DNA of 64,000 bases from Paraburkholderia oxyphila NBRC 105797 (GCF_000685075.1 NZ_BAYD01000050.1:1-64000), one strand, 5' to 3'; counted from the first letter of the stretch, positions 52,924 through 62,220 are shown. Translations and numbers: made by a program. Notes: generated from the sequence alone by a model not told the origin.

Positions 52924-54171
52924 TTATGCCGCACCGGTGCTCGCGCTGGCATCCCCGGGCAAACCGTAGGAATAGGGACCCACGGCCAGGATGCAAACGC
53001 TGGCCACGGCGAGCGCCAGGCCGCATCCGGCAAAACCGGTGTCATAGCTATGGAAGCGCGTAAACGTCACCCCCAGCAGCCACGGGCCGAGGCCGGCCCC
53101 GACAGTAAAGATGGAAAAGAACACGCCATACATCTGCCCGAAGCGCTTCAGGCCGAAATAGCGCGAAACGAAAAAGCCCACCATGTCGACTTCCGCACCC
53201 GCGGCGAGTCCGATCGCCACCATGCCCAGCACCGGATTGGCATGGCTTCCGAGCAGATAGAGACCGGCGATGGCGAGCGCGAAGAAGGTCGAGGCGACAT
53301 AGGCCGCGAACACCCGATCCATCAGGTAGCCCGCCAGCAATCTTCCGGCCAGCCCCGCGGCGCCGGCGGCCGCCAGGACGCGCGCCGCCGAGCCCGGCGT
53401 CCAGCCTGAATCGACGAGCAACGGGACCACATGAACGAGGGCGCCGTTGACAGCCGTCGAGACCAGCAGCACGGCAATCGCAATGCACCAGAATGAGCGA
53501 AGCGCAACGGCCTCGCGAAGACCCAGCCCGGGGCCGAGCGAGCCCGAGCCGCGTTGATGGCTGACGCGCGGTTCCCGCAGCAGCAACGCCACGGCCGGCA
53601 ACGCCACCACCACGATCGCCGCTCCGAGGCCCAGATACCCTGCACGCCAACCGAAGGCGCCGATGAGCCACTGAACATACTGCGGGATCAGCGCCGTACC
53701 CAGGCCGATGCCGCTCATCGCGACGCCAATGGCCAAGCCGCGGCGCCGGTCGAAGTAACTGGCGATCGACTTCACATAGCCGATCGGACTCTGGGCGGCG
53801 CCCGTCACGCCTGTCAACGCCGTGAGCGCGATGAACCATGGCAGCGTGGAGGTCCGGCCAATCAGCGCGACATTGAGGCCGAACAGGCAGATCGCCAGCG
53901 CCTGGATGCGCCGCACGCCGAACTTGTCCATCAGCAAGCCAACGAAGGGAAGAGACAGTGCCGATAGCAGCGCGCACAGCGCCGACGCGAAACCCAGCGA
54001 CGCGCGGCTCCAGCAGAACGCCATCTGCAGCGGGCCCATGAAGACACCAAACGCAAACACGCTGATCGGCCCATTTCCGACGATCAACCCGAGCGTGCCG
54101 CCCACCGGTATCAACCAGTTCTCCCCGAAGCTGTCGGTCTCGCCCGGCCAACCGTGTTCCGTTTGTTTCAC
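52924..54171 (-). CDS. MFS transporter (OFA/MCT-like)
   Basis: This 415-residue inner-membrane transporter has twelve helices. Typical MFS features are 'LLMDKFGVRRIQ' after helix 2 and 'YFDRRRGLAIGVAMSGIGLG' in the central region, the latter being characteristic of the oxalate/formate and monocarboxylate (OFA/MCT) branch, which moves carboxylates. The start is a GTG at 54171 with 'gggag' upstream. Within the catabolic operon it is the obvious importer of the growth substrate, suggesting that the substrate is a carboxylate. Confidence 0.85.
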   Translation of the reverse strand: MKQTEHGWPGETDSFGENWLIPVGGTLGLIVGNGPISVFAFGVFMGPLQMAFCWSRASLGFASALCALLSALSLPFVGLLMDKFGVRRIQALAICLFGLNVALIGRTSTLPWFIALTALTGVTGAAQSPIGYVKSIASYFDRRRGLAIGVAMSGIGLGTALIPQYVQWLIGAFGWRAGYLGLGAAIVVVALPAVALLLREPRVSHQRGSGSLGPGLGLREAVALRSFWCIAIAVLLVSTAVNGALVHVVPLLVDSGWTPGSAARVLAAAGAAGLAGRLLAGYLMDRVFAAYVASTFFALAIAGLYLLGSHANPVLGMVAIGLAAGAEVDMVGFFVSRYFGLKRFGQMYGVFFSIFTVGAGLGPWLLGVTFTRFHSYDTGFAGCGLALAVASVCILAVGPYSYGLPGDASASTGAA

Positions 54172-54249
54172 CTGTCTCTCCCTACTTGATTACTGAAGCT
54201 TGATCGGATCGAAGGCAGCTATCCCTCAGGCATCCAGACTATTTACCGG

Positions 54250-55719
54250 TCAATGCCCGCCGGCGCGTGCGCCATGCCCGTGAGACGCGGCGACCTGGAT
54301 CGTGGTCTTGGTCTCCTGGAATTCCTCGAGGCTTGCAGAGCCGCGGGCCCGGCCCAGGCCGCTCTGCTTGAACCCGCCTTCCTCGTAGCTGTCGGACAAG
54401 GTGGCCCATCCGTTCACCCATACCGTGCCTGCCTTGATGGCGCGCACCACGCGCTGTGCACGATCGAGATCGCGGGTGAAAACCGACGCCGCAAGACCAT
54501 AGTGCGTGGCGTTGGCCAGACGCACGGCATCGTCCTCGTCCGCGAAAGTCTCGAAGCTCAGCACCGGGCCAAAAATCTCCTGCTGAACCAGCGGAACGTC
54601 GACATGAGACGGCTCGATCATCGCCGGTCGAAAGAACGCGCCCTCGGCCAGGGGCCCCTCGAGAACCGGACCGCCGCGGACCAGCACGCGGCCATACCCG
54701 GCCGCATCGCGCACGAACGCGTCCACGCGCGCCACGTTGGCCTTGTCGATCAGCGGTCCCATCTGGCTGGAGGGATCGTCCGCGGGTCCCAGCACGACGG
54801 CCTCGAGCATGGCCGCGAGCCGGGTACGCCATGCATCGGCGACGCTGCGCTGAACCAGCACACGCGAGCCCGCCATGCAGAACTGCCCCGAGAACATCGT
54901 GATGGCAGCGACCACCACCGGCGCCACCGCCTCGATGTCCGCGTCTTCGAAGACCACGAGCGGCGTTTTGCCCCCCAGCTCCAGGCTCACGCGTTTCAAA
55001 CTCTCGGCGGCCCTGGCGGCGATGAGCTTGCCCGTCCTGGTGCTGCCCGTGAAGTTGATGGCGTCGACAAGCGGCGACTCGACGAGGAGCGTCGCACAAT
55101 CGCTGCCGCTCTCCGTGATCAGATTCACCACGCCTCGCGGGAGACTCGTCGTCGAGGCCAGGGCTTCGGCGATCAAGGCGTTGGTGAGCGCGGTCTGGGC
55201 CGGCATCTTGATGACGACCGTGCATCCCGCCGCGAGAGCCGGCCCCAGCGCGCGTACGCATAGCGCCAACGGCGCGTTCCACGGGATGATCAGTCCAGCC
55301 ACCCCGATCGGCTCGTGGGTCGAGATGCCGAAGACGCCCGGCAGGATCTCCGATGCACCGCCCCGCTGAGCGAGCGCGAGACCCGCGTTGTGCCGCAACG
55401 TCCCGGGAGCGGTATGCGCCTCGAGCGAGGCACCGCGGATTGTCTTGCCGGTCTCGCGCGCATTCATGCTGATCAGCGCTTCGGTTCTTGCCTCGAGCTG
55501 GTCGGCAAGCTCCATCAAGGCGCGCGCGCGCAACTGGCGGTCATGCGCCCATTGCGTGTGGTCGAAAGCCCGGCGCGCAGCGGCGATCGCCAACTCCGCC
55601 TCGGCGCGCTGCCCGTCGTAGAACTCACCGAGCGCCTTGCCAGTCGAGGGATTGATCGATACGCCAACGGTGCCCGATTGAGCCCATGCGCCGTCGATCC
55701 AGAGACGGGTCGTAGTCAT
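54250..55719 (-). CDS. NAD(P)-dependent aldehyde dehydrogenase
   Basis: This 489-residue cytoplasmic enzyme oxidises an aldehyde to an acid. The catalytic Cys lies in 'FSGQFCMAGSRV' (about 292) and the general-base Glu in 'LELGGKTPLVVF' (about 258), with the cofactor motif 'INFTGSTRTGKLIA' and 'FGPVLSFETFADEDDAV' near the C-terminus. In this operon it could act on a semialdehyde released by ring cleavage. The ATG overlaps the NMO stop (ATGA) and is preceded by 'gagg'. Confidence 0.9.
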   Translation of the reverse strand: MTTTRLWIDGAWAQSGTVGVSINPSTGKALGEFYDGQRAEAELAIAAARRAFDHTQWAHDRQLRARALMELADQLEARTEALISMNARETGKTIRGASLEAHTAPGTLRHNAGLALAQRGGASEILPGVFGISTHEPIGVAGLIIPWNAPLALCVRALGPALAAGCTVVIKMPAQTALTNALIAEALASTTSLPRGVVNLITESGSDCATLLVESPLVDAINFTGSTRTGKLIAARAAESLKRVSLELGGKTPLVVFEDADIEAVAPVVVAAITMFSGQFCMAGSRVLVQRSVADAWRTRLAAMLEAVVLGPADDPSSQMGPLIDKANVARVDAFVRDAAGYGRVLVRGGPVLEGPLAEGAFFRPAMIEPSHVDVPLVQQEIFGPVLSFETFADEDDAVRLANATHYGLAASVFTRDLDRAQRVVRAIKAGTVWVNGWATLSDSYEEGGFKQSGLGRARGSASLEEFQETKTTIQVAASHGHGARAGGH

Positions 55720-56702
55720 TGCTGCACCTCATGATTCATGACGTTCGAGTACTTCAAAATCGCGCTTTGGCACTCCGACACCATGCGTTCGATCAGTTCG
55801 GCACAAGTCGGCACATCGTCGATAAGACCGACTGATTGACTCGCCCATACGAGCCCATCGTCGACCGCGCCGCTCTCGAGTGCGGCTCGACCTCGCGCAC
55901 CGGCAACGAGCGGCTGCAACTCCGGGAACGCGGCACCCTGCGGCCGTCGTTCCAGCGCGACGACCGCTTCCGAGACGGTATTGCGCAACACTCGGCCCGT
56001 GTTCCTCAGCGTCCGGAAAATCAGCGTCGTGTCGCGCTCCGACGCGGCGAGCAAAGCCTGTTTGATGTTCGGATGCAGCGGTGCCTCGCGCGTGGCGCAG
56101 AAACGCGTCCCCATGTTGACGCCGTCGGCGCCGAGTACCAGCGCGGCGGCCATACCCGCGCCGTCGGCAATGCCGCCCGAGGCCAGAATGGGCACATCGA
56201 GCTTGCGTGCCGCCGCGCGGATCAGCACGAAACCGCCGATATCGTCTTCCCCGGGATGCCCAGCCGCCTCGAATCCGTCGATCGACACCGCGTCGACACC
56301 CTGCTTCTGGGCCGACAGCGCATGCCGAACCGACGTGCACTTGTGTATGACGGTGATCCCATGCGCTTTCGCCCTGGCAATCAGCGTGCCCAGTTCGCTA
56401 CCTGCTGTCTCGAGCACGGGCACATCGCGCCCCAGGATGACATCGAGGTACTCGTCGTAGCGGGGCGGATTGCTGGTGGGCAGCACCGTGAGGTTCACCC
56501 CGAACGGCCGTGACGTCATCCGCCTGCAGCGATCGATCTCTTCCCCCAGGGCTTCTGGCGTGGGCTGGGTCAACGCGGTCAGCACGCCCAGGCCACCGGC
56601 ATTGGACACGGCGGAGGCAAGCGACGCGCGCCCCACCCACTGCATCCCGCCTTGCACGATGGGATATTGAATCTTGAGTAACTCTGTCAACCGGGTTCGC
56701 AC
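55716..56702 (-). CDS. Nitronate monooxygenase / FMN-dependent NPD-family protein
   Basis: This 328-residue FMN TIM-barrel protein of the 2-nitropropane dioxygenase family starts 'LLKIQYPIVQGGMQWVGRASLASAVS', with 'AAGHPGEDDIG' holding the catalytic-type His and 'ASGGIADGAGMAAALVLGADGVNMGTRF' at the phosphate-binding site. Family members oxidise nitronates or act as enoyl reductases, so the true reaction here is open. The start is a GTG at 56702 with 'aaggagg' 8 bases upstream; no in-frame ATG is near. It overlaps the aldehyde dehydrogenase gene. Confidence 0.87.
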   Translation of the reverse strand: MRTRLTELLKIQYPIVQGGMQWVGRASLASAVSNAGGLGVLTALTQPTPEALGEEIDRCRRMTSRPFGVNLTVLPTSNPPRYDEYLDVILGRDVPVLETAGSELGTLIARAKAHGITVIHKCTSVRHALSAQKQGVDAVSIDGFEAAGHPGEDDIGGFVLIRAAARKLDVPILASGGIADGAGMAAALVLGADGVNMGTRFCATREAPLHPNIKQALLAASERDTTLIFRTLRNTGRVLRNTVSEAVVALERRPQGAAFPELQPLVAGARGRAALESGAVDDGLVWASQSVGLIDDVPTCAELIERMVSECQSAILKYSNVMNHEVQQ

Positions 56703-56744
56703 AACCTCATCCTCCTTTTCAATTACCGTTCCCGCATCGCCCCA

Positions 56745-57734
56745 CTAGCTCGCGGCAGCTTCGATCACGGTGTTGCTCAGGCCGCCGAGCACGCGGCCCT
56801 CGCCGGTCTCGACCAGCGTCGCCGTGACGACATCGCCCGCGCGCAGGAAGGGACGCCCCCTGGTCATCTCCACGCGCAACTCGTCCCGCCGGATTTCGTC
56901 GTGAAGAAGGTGGGTCTGGATGATCTCGACCATGCGCGCCGTGACTGGCGTGGTCACCCCGCCGGGCGTGCCGGTCAACAGCAGATCGCCTGGGTGCATG
57001 TCGAGGACGGTGCCCACGAAGTTCAGCGTCTCCACGGGCTTCCAGATCAACTGTTGCGAGCTCGCCTGCTGGCGCAGTTCGCCATTGACATGCAGACGGA
57101 TCTCCAGTCGTTCGAGAGCCGCAGCCACCTCATTGGGTTCGAGGAGCCACATGACGGGTCCGACCGGACAGAAGGTGCGATAGCTCTTGCCCCGGAACCA
57201 CTGCAGCAATGACTCTCCGAACTGGACATCGCGCGCGGATACATCGTTGCAAAGCACGACGCCCGCAACGTACTCGCCGATGTTCTCGTCAGTGATGCGA
57301 TCCTGGGCGCCAATCCGCTTGCGGATCACGAGCGCAAACTCAACCTCGTAGTCGAGCAACTCGACCTCCGGCGGACGCACGATATCGTCATAGGGGCCCG
57401 TGATCGACGATCCCGCCTTGCCGAAGATGAGATTGCTCTTGCGCTCGGCGTGCTTCGCTTCCTGCGCATGCGACACGTAGTTGAGGCCCTGACATGTCAG
57501 CGCGGCGCCGGATGTCACCGGCGACAGCAGCGCCGCGGCCTTGATTTCCACGGCCTGGCTTTCATCGGCTGGACCGATGCCGGATGGTTGTGCGAGGAAC
57601 TCCGCTGTCGTCGCGCCCTGCACGGCAAGCGGTACCAGGCGAACAGCGTCGTCCGCGCGCTGCGGCGCAGCGCCGATGAGTTCGCCCCACTGGACCACAC
57701 CATTGTCCTCATATCGAACGATCAGTTTCGACAT
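56745..57734 (-). CDS. Fumarylacetoacetate-hydrolase-family enzyme
   Basis: The 329-residue protein has the FAH fold used by C-C hydrolases, decarboxylases and hydratases of ring-cleavage products. Metal-binding carboxylates appear in 'LDYEVEFALVI' (the E-x-E motif) and 'CNDVSARDVQ'. 'GTPGGV' near the end is the usual turn, and 'LTCQGLNYVSHAQEA' precedes the core. In this operon a 2-oxo or 2,4-dioxo acid from a meta-cleavage product would suit it. The ATG is preceded by 'ggagag'. Confidence 0.88.
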   Translation of the reverse strand: MSKLIVRYEDNGVVQWGELIGAAPQRADDAVRLVPLAVQGATTAEFLAQPSGIGPADESQAVEIKAAALLSPVTSGAALTCQGLNYVSHAQEAKHAERKSNLIFGKAGSSITGPYDDIVRPPEVELLDYEVEFALVIRKRIGAQDRITDENIGEYVAGVVLCNDVSARDVQFGESLLQWFRGKSYRTFCPVGPVMWLLEPNEVAAALERLEIRLHVNGELRQQASSQQLIWKPVETLNFVGTVLDMHPGDLLLTGTPGGVTTPVTARMVEIIQTHLLHDEIRRDELRVEMTRGRPFLRAGDVVTATLVETGEGRVLGGLSNTVIEAAAS

Positions 57735-57813
57735 GTTTTACTCTCCATATTTCTGTAACCCGATCCGCACCGTTGCGTGACGCCGGCCGGTGCGGCGCGT
57801 TGTTCATCGAACC

Positions 57814-58758
57814 TCAGAAAGCCACGTTGTCCGCGCCTTTCAGGTCAAGCAGCGCACGCGCTTCCGCGGGCGAGGCGATCTCCAGCGACAGCGACTCGAG
57901 AATGCCGCGCAGCAGCGTCACCTGTTCCGCGTTCGAAGTCGCGAGCCGTCCTTTACCGGTATACAGACTGTCCTCGAGGCCCACGCGGGCATGGCCGCCG
58001 TTGAGCGCGCCCATCGTCGTGAAGCCGAGCTGGTGGCGTCCCACGGCCATGATCGACCAGAGATAGTCATTACCGAACAGCTTGTCGGCGATCCGTTTGG
58101 CATGCAGAAGATTTTCCGTGTCCGCCCCCTGGCCACCCAGCACGCCGAAGATCGACTGCACGAACAAAGGCGGCTTGACCAGTTTTCGGTCGAGAAAGTT
58201 GGCTAACGTGTACAGGTGACCGGTGTCGTAGCACTCGAACTCGAAACGCGTGCCATGCCCCTTGCCGAGGCGCTCGAGAATCTGCTCGATATCCGAGAAC
58301 GTGTTGCGAAAAATCCAGTCTCGCGAGCGCTCGAGATAGGGCGCTTCCCAGGCGTGCTGAAAGTCCTTGTAGCGACCAAGCGCCGGAAACAACCCGAAGT
58401 TCATCGAGCCCATGTTCAACGACGCGAGTTCCGGCGACGCGCGCAGCGCCGCGGCCAGCCGGTCGTCCAGAGACATGCCCTGCCCGCCGCCTGTCGTGAT
58501 GTTCACGATGGCATCGCAAGCCTCCCGGATGCGCGGAAGAAACTCCATGAAGATGTCGGGATCGGGACTCGGGCTGCCGTCGCCCGGGTTGCGCGCGTGG
58601 AGGTGCAAGACGGCGGCACCGGCTTCGGCAGCCGCGATGGATTCGCGTGCAATCTCGTCCGGCGTCACCGGCAGATACGGACTCATCGAAGGCGTATGAA
58701 TCGAGCCCGTAACGGCACAACTCAGCACAACCTTGTGGGGCGCCCGCGGCGGGTTCAC
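57814..58758 (-). CDS. Beta-keto acid cleavage enzyme (BKACE, DUF849)
   Basis: This enzyme swaps the acyl group of a beta-keto acid with acetyl-CoA, giving acetoacetate and a new acyl-CoA. The 314-residue protein begins with 'VVLSCAVTGSIHTPSMSPYLPVTPDEIA' and has 'AAVLHLHARNPGDGSPSPD', the zinc-binding His pair, and 'NITTGGGQG'. These are the clear marks of the Kce/BKACE family. The starting beta-keto acid is unknown and depends on specificity residues I cannot read reliably. The GTG start at 58758 follows 'taggag' and overlaps the MDR gene stop (GTGA). Confidence 0.9.
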   Translation of the reverse strand: MNPPRAPHKVVLSCAVTGSIHTPSMSPYLPVTPDEIARESIAAAEAGAAVLHLHARNPGDGSPSPDPDIFMEFLPRIREACDAIVNITTGGGQGMSLDDRLAAALRASPELASLNMGSMNFGLFPALGRYKDFQHAWEAPYLERSRDWIFRNTFSDIEQILERLGKGHGTRFEFECYDTGHLYTLANFLDRKLVKPPLFVQSIFGVLGGQGADTENLLHAKRIADKLFGNDYLWSIMAVGRHQLGFTTMGALNGGHARVGLEDSLYTGKGRLATSNAEQVTLLRGILESLSLEIASPAEARALLDLKGADNVAF

Positions 58759-59798
58759 GACGTGCTCCTATCTGCCAGTTCGGGTTCCTCACGAAGGCGG
58801 ATGAGCAGCTTTCCGGCGTTGCCGCCCTCGTACAGCGTCTGGATCAGTCCGGGCGCGGACTCGATGCCTTCACGAATGTCTTCGCGATACTTCAACTTGC
58901 CGGCGCGAATCCAGCCCGCCAGGTCGGCGATGGCCTCTTCGTAGCGCGCGGCGAAGTCCGTCGTGAGAAAACCACGCATGGTCGCGCGCTTGACGAGCAG
59001 ATGCCGCTCCGGTCGCGGGCCCTGATTCCAGGGTTCCCAGCTTGCGAACGACGCCGTGCCGCAGATGCCGATGCGCGCATGCACATTGATCTGGCGAAGC
59101 ACGGCATCGAGCGCCGCGCCGGACGTATTGTCGTAGTACACGTCGATGCCATCGGGGCACGCCTTGCGCAGCGCGGCGTCAATGTCGGCCTCGCGCTTGT
59201 AGTCGATGGCGACGTCGTAGCCGAACTCCTCGACGCATTGCCGGACCTTGTCTTCCCCGCCCGCAATGCCCACGACCCTGCAACCCTTGATGCGCGCGAT
59301 CTGGCCCACGGCGGAACCGACGGCACCGGCCGCAGTCGACACGACCACCGTCTCGCCCGGCTTGGGTTGGCACACGTCGAGCAGGCCGAAGTACGCAGTG
59401 AGCCCATTGAGACCGAGCACACCCAGCGACAAAGACAATGAAAGATCGCGCTCGAGCACCTTGCGCATGACCTGTTCGGGGCGCACGGCCGCATAATCCT
59501 GCCAGCCGAAAATGCCCATCACCTGCTCGCCGACGGCGTAGTCAGGGTGCCGTGACGAAACGACTTCGCCGACGGAAAAGGCACGCATCGTGTCGCCGAC
59601 CTCGATCCGGGGCCAGTAGGTGCTCGTGTCGGCGATCCAGCCACGCATTGCAGGATCGACGGACAGGTAACTGTTACGGACCACGAACTCGCCTTCCGCC
59701 GCGCTGGGGACCGGCGCCACCCGGATGGCAAAATCTTCCGCCTGCGGGATGCCATTGGGTCTGGACTTGAGCCAGACCTGGCGATTAATTTGTTCCAT
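58755..59798 (-). CDS. NADP-dependent oxidoreductase, zinc-free MDR family (CurA/YncB-like)
   Basis: This 347-residue enzyme belongs to the medium-chain dehydrogenase group that reduces activated C=C bonds (prostaglandin reductase, CurA). Hallmarks are 'NSYLSVDPAMRGWI' (about 38-51), the cofactor motif 'AAGAVGSAVGQIARIKGCRVVGIAGG' and 'YYDNTSG'. There are no zinc ligands. The ATG at 59798 is used; a GTG at 59831 lacks a ribosome-binding site. In the operon it may reduce a conjugated oxo-acid made after ring cleavage. Confidence 0.9.
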   Translation of the reverse strand: MEQINRQVWLKSRPNGIPQAEDFAIRVAPVPSAAEGEFVVRNSYLSVDPAMRGWIADTSTYWPRIEVGDTMRAFSVGEVVSSRHPDYAVGEQVMGIFGWQDYAAVRPEQVMRKVLERDLSLSLSLGVLGLNGLTAYFGLLDVCQPKPGETVVVSTAAGAVGSAVGQIARIKGCRVVGIAGGEDKVRQCVEEFGYDVAIDYKREADIDAALRKACPDGIDVYYDNTSGAALDAVLRQINVHARIGICGTASFASWEPWNQGPRPERHLLVKRATMRGFLTTDFAARYEEAIADLAGWIRAGKLKYREDIREGIESAPGLIQTLYEGGNAGKLLIRLREEPELADRSTS

Positions 59799-59878
59799 GA
59801 TTGCATCAGTCTCCGAATTGGATGGGTTCACAAGTGATGAGATGAAACGGCAACGTAACTTCCCCTATGGCTGACCCT

Positions 59879-60916
59879 TCATGTAGCACTCCGAAGTGCA
59901 TCATGAGGCGCCGCCACGGGCGATGCCTCACCCAGAAAGCGCATCGCGTTGCCCGACAGCAGAAGTTGCCGCGTTTCGCTATCGAGGTCCATCTCGTCGA
60001 GTCGTTGCACAGGCCGGGTATCCTGGATCACGAACGGATGGTCCGTGCCGATACACAGTTGCGTCGCGCCGAAGGTCGCAATCAGATGGGCCAGGGTCGG
60101 TCCGTCATAGACGAGTGTGTCGTAGAACAGACTGCGCGCCTGCTCCCAAGGCGACCTTTGATGCGACAACCCGAGTTGCTGCCATCCGGCCGCAAGGCGC
60201 GGCAGCGTGAGCGCGAAGCCGCCTGCGCCATGGCTGAACGCGATCCGTAGCCGAGGATGGCGATCGAGCACGCCCCCCGTAATCAACGACGCTGCCGCCA
60301 GCGCGTTTTCGCCCGGAAAGGCCACCAGTTGAATCAGCCCCGGGGGGCCCACCAGCCGGTTCATCCCCGCCGCCCTCAGCGGGTGCACGAAGATTGAAGC
60401 ACCGAGCTCTTCGGCCGCTGCGAAGAACGGCTCGAAGCGCGGGTCGCCGATCACCACGTCGTCGATATTGGTCCCGATCTCTACGCCGCGGAAAGTCCCC
60501 TGTTTCATCAGCCGCTCGAGTTCGCGCGCGGCAAGCTCCGGGTCCTGCAGCGGCACGCAGCCGAGCGCGGAAAAACGCTCGGGCGCCTGCGCCACCATCT
60601 CCTCGATGGCGTGGTTGATGTGCCGGCACAGCACGAGCGCGTCCGTGGCCGGCATCCAGTACGACAGCAGCTCCGGCATCGGCGAGAGCACTTGCCGGCC
60701 GATACCCGTTTTGTCCATGTGATGAAGACGCTGCTCGACGTCCCAGCACTCGTGCGAGACCGTGCGAAAGACCTTGCCGTCGATCATCACGTTTCGGTGA
60801 TTGCACTGCGGGGAGTCGCACATGTGCGGCCAGGACGCGCCCGACGCGGTGCCTGCGTACGCGGGAAAATCGTACGGAACGATGTGCGTGTGAATGTCGA
60901 TGGTCGAGGTGTTCAT
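59879..60916 (-). CDS. Amidohydrolase-family decarboxylase-like enzyme (ACMSD-like)
   Basis: This 345-residue metal-dependent TIM-barrel enzyme shows 'DIHTHIVP' (metal His pair, residues 7-14), 'FVHPL' and 'GTDHPFVIQD' (the Asp ligand, about 300). It is in the aminocarboxymuconate-semialdehyde decarboxylase (ACMSD) and related decarboxylase/hydratase group. Two short Cys/His segments ('MCDSPQCNHRN') near residue 33-42 are unusual. The ATG at 60916 overlaps the VOC gene stop (ATGA). It could decarboxylate the semialdehyde made by the VOC dioxygenase. Confidence 0.85.
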   Translation of the reverse strand: MNTSTIDIHTHIVPYDFPAYAGTASGASWPHMCDSPQCNHRNVMIDGKVFRTVSHECWDVEQRLHHMDKTGIGRQVLSPMPELLSYWMPATDALVLCRHINHAIEEMVAQAPERFSALGCVPLQDPELAARELERLMKQGTFRGVEIGTNIDDVVIGDPRFEPFFAAAEELGASIFVHPLRAAGMNRLVGPPGLIQLVAFPGENALAAASLITGGVLDRHPRLRIAFSHGAGGFALTLPRLAAGWQQLGLSHQRSPWEQARSLFYDTLVYDGPTLAHLIATFGATQLCIGTDHPFVIQDTRPVQRLDEMDLDSETRQLLLSGNAMRFLGEASPVAAPHDALRSAT

Positions 60917-61848
60917 GCCGCGCCCTCTACCCAGGCCTGCCAACCTGAACCGGCACGGTAGGGTTGAACGAGTCCCGTCGCGGACATCCGCGGATCACGG
61001 ATGCCCCCCCAGCCGTCGATGGACTCCGGCACCGGAGGCAGCACCCTCGGCTCGCGCGGGGAGACCTCGGCAAACTCCTCCATGCCGAAGCTGTACTCGA
61101 GCGTCAGACCGTCCGGGTCCAGAAAATAGAGGAACACGCTCTCCGAGGCCGGGTGGCGGCCGGGACCGAAAACAATGGGCACGCCGGCCCGTTTGAACCG
61201 GTTGATGGCGATCCCGATGTCGTCGATCGCGGACACCATGAAATTGACGTGATGCAAGCCGTCACGCGCGCCGAGCCCCACCCCCACGCCGTGGTGATAA
61301 GGGTTGGGTGGAGGCCGCAACAACGTGATGACACCCTCGATGTCGTCCGACATCGCGAACCCCAAGACGTTGCGCATGAACGTGACCGCCTCGGCACGGC
61401 GCGGCGTGCAAAACACCACGTGGCCGATGCGCTGAATCCTGGCGACCGTCGGCGTGAACGTGCGGGACAGCGCGCCGCCACGCGGGAGACAGAACTCGAA
61501 GGCCGCGCCGGTGTTGGGTTCGGCAATACGCCAGGCGCGCACGAGCGAATGGGCGTTGCATTCTTCGGCCGACACCTCATCAAAGGCAATGTGGTGCTCG
61601 CTGAGTCGTTCACCCAGCTCGTCGAACGCGGATTCATCTTCCAGTGACAACGCAAGCGAGCGGAAGCCCGGCACTGCGGATTCGTGCAGCACCACCACGC
61701 AATCGTCAGTACCGCAGAGAAACGACGCCGAGCCGTCCGCGTTCCGCCCGATCGGCGTCAGTCCGACGATTGCTTCATAGAAGTCGCGGGAACGATCCAG
61801 ATTCGTGACGTTCAAGTCGACTCGGGCGAGTCGCTGGTATCGAAGCAT
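60913..61848 (-). CDS. Two-domain VOC-family protein (extradiol dioxygenase-like)
   Basis: The 311-residue protein consists of two vicinal-oxygen-chelate modules (about 5-120 and 138-265). The C-terminal module keeps three likely metal ligands in the extradiol pattern: His in 'IGHVVF', His in 'GLHHVNFM' and Glu in 'LTLEYSFG'. This is the layout of type I catechol 2,3-dioxygenases, so a ring-cleaving step is the best guess; glyoxalase-like chemistry is the alternative. A C-terminal tail of about 45 residues is extra. It is the promoter-proximal gene of the operon, starting 75 bp from the direct repeat. Confidence 0.83.
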   Translation of the reverse strand: MLRYQRLARVDLNVTNLDRSRDFYEAIVGLTPIGRNADGSASFLCGTDDCVVVLHESAVPGFRSLALSLEDESAFDELGERLSEHHIAFDEVSAEECNAHSLVRAWRIAEPNTGAAFEFCLPRGGALSRTFTPTVARIQRIGHVVFCTPRRAEAVTFMRNVLGFAMSDDIEGVITLLRPPPNPYHHGVGVGLGARDGLHHVNFMVSAIDDIGIAINRFKRAGVPIVFGPGRHPASESVFLYFLDPDGLTLEYSFGMEEFAEVSPREPRVLPPVPESIDGWGGIRDPRMSATGLVQPYRAGSGWQAWVEGAA

Positions 61849-61921
61849 GTTTGTCTCCTTGCGGAGAAGCCTGTGTGCTTCCCCCTTCGCAGCTAATGTA
61901 GGGTGGCGGTCCGATCGTATC

Positions 61922-61965
61922 TATCCGATTCGCGCGCATTTGCAGAGCCTGTATCCGATTTGCGC
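61922..61965. promoter_or_regulatory. Direct repeat pair, candidate AraC-type operator
   Basis: tatccgattcgcgc (61922-61935) and tatccgatttgcgc (61952-61965) match at 13 of 14 positions and are 30 bp apart, close to three helical turns. They lie in the 372-bp divergent region between the VOC operon (start 61848) and the AraC-family gene (start 62221), about 75-115 bp upstream of the operon. AraC-family activators bind such direct repeats beside the -35 region. A possible -10 (tacatt on the minus strand, 61895-61900) is suitably placed. The rest of the divergent region shows no gene. Confidence 0.62.
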
Positions 61966-62220
61966 AGGGAGTTGAGCAACCGGCGTGAAAACCGCCTTCT
62001 TCGGGGTGCACAAAGGACCGCTGGAGCAGCGGCGTCGACATTTGCCGCACCGCAGCACCTTGGTGTCAGAACGCTACCGTGGCAGCGCCCGCACCGGTTG
62101 ACGCCCGCTTCAAACCGCAAGACGGTGCCCCGCACGGCACCTATTGACCCCACCAGGTCCCACGGCATATGCTTGCTGTTTGATCGACTCGAACGTCGAC
62201 CGGAGTCTGGTGGAGCTAAC

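Noticed and set aside
55716..56702. NMO-like gene considered proof that the operon degrades a nitro compound
   Set aside because: The family also includes enoyl reductases and proteins without known nitronate activity, so the gene alone does not support a nitro substrate.
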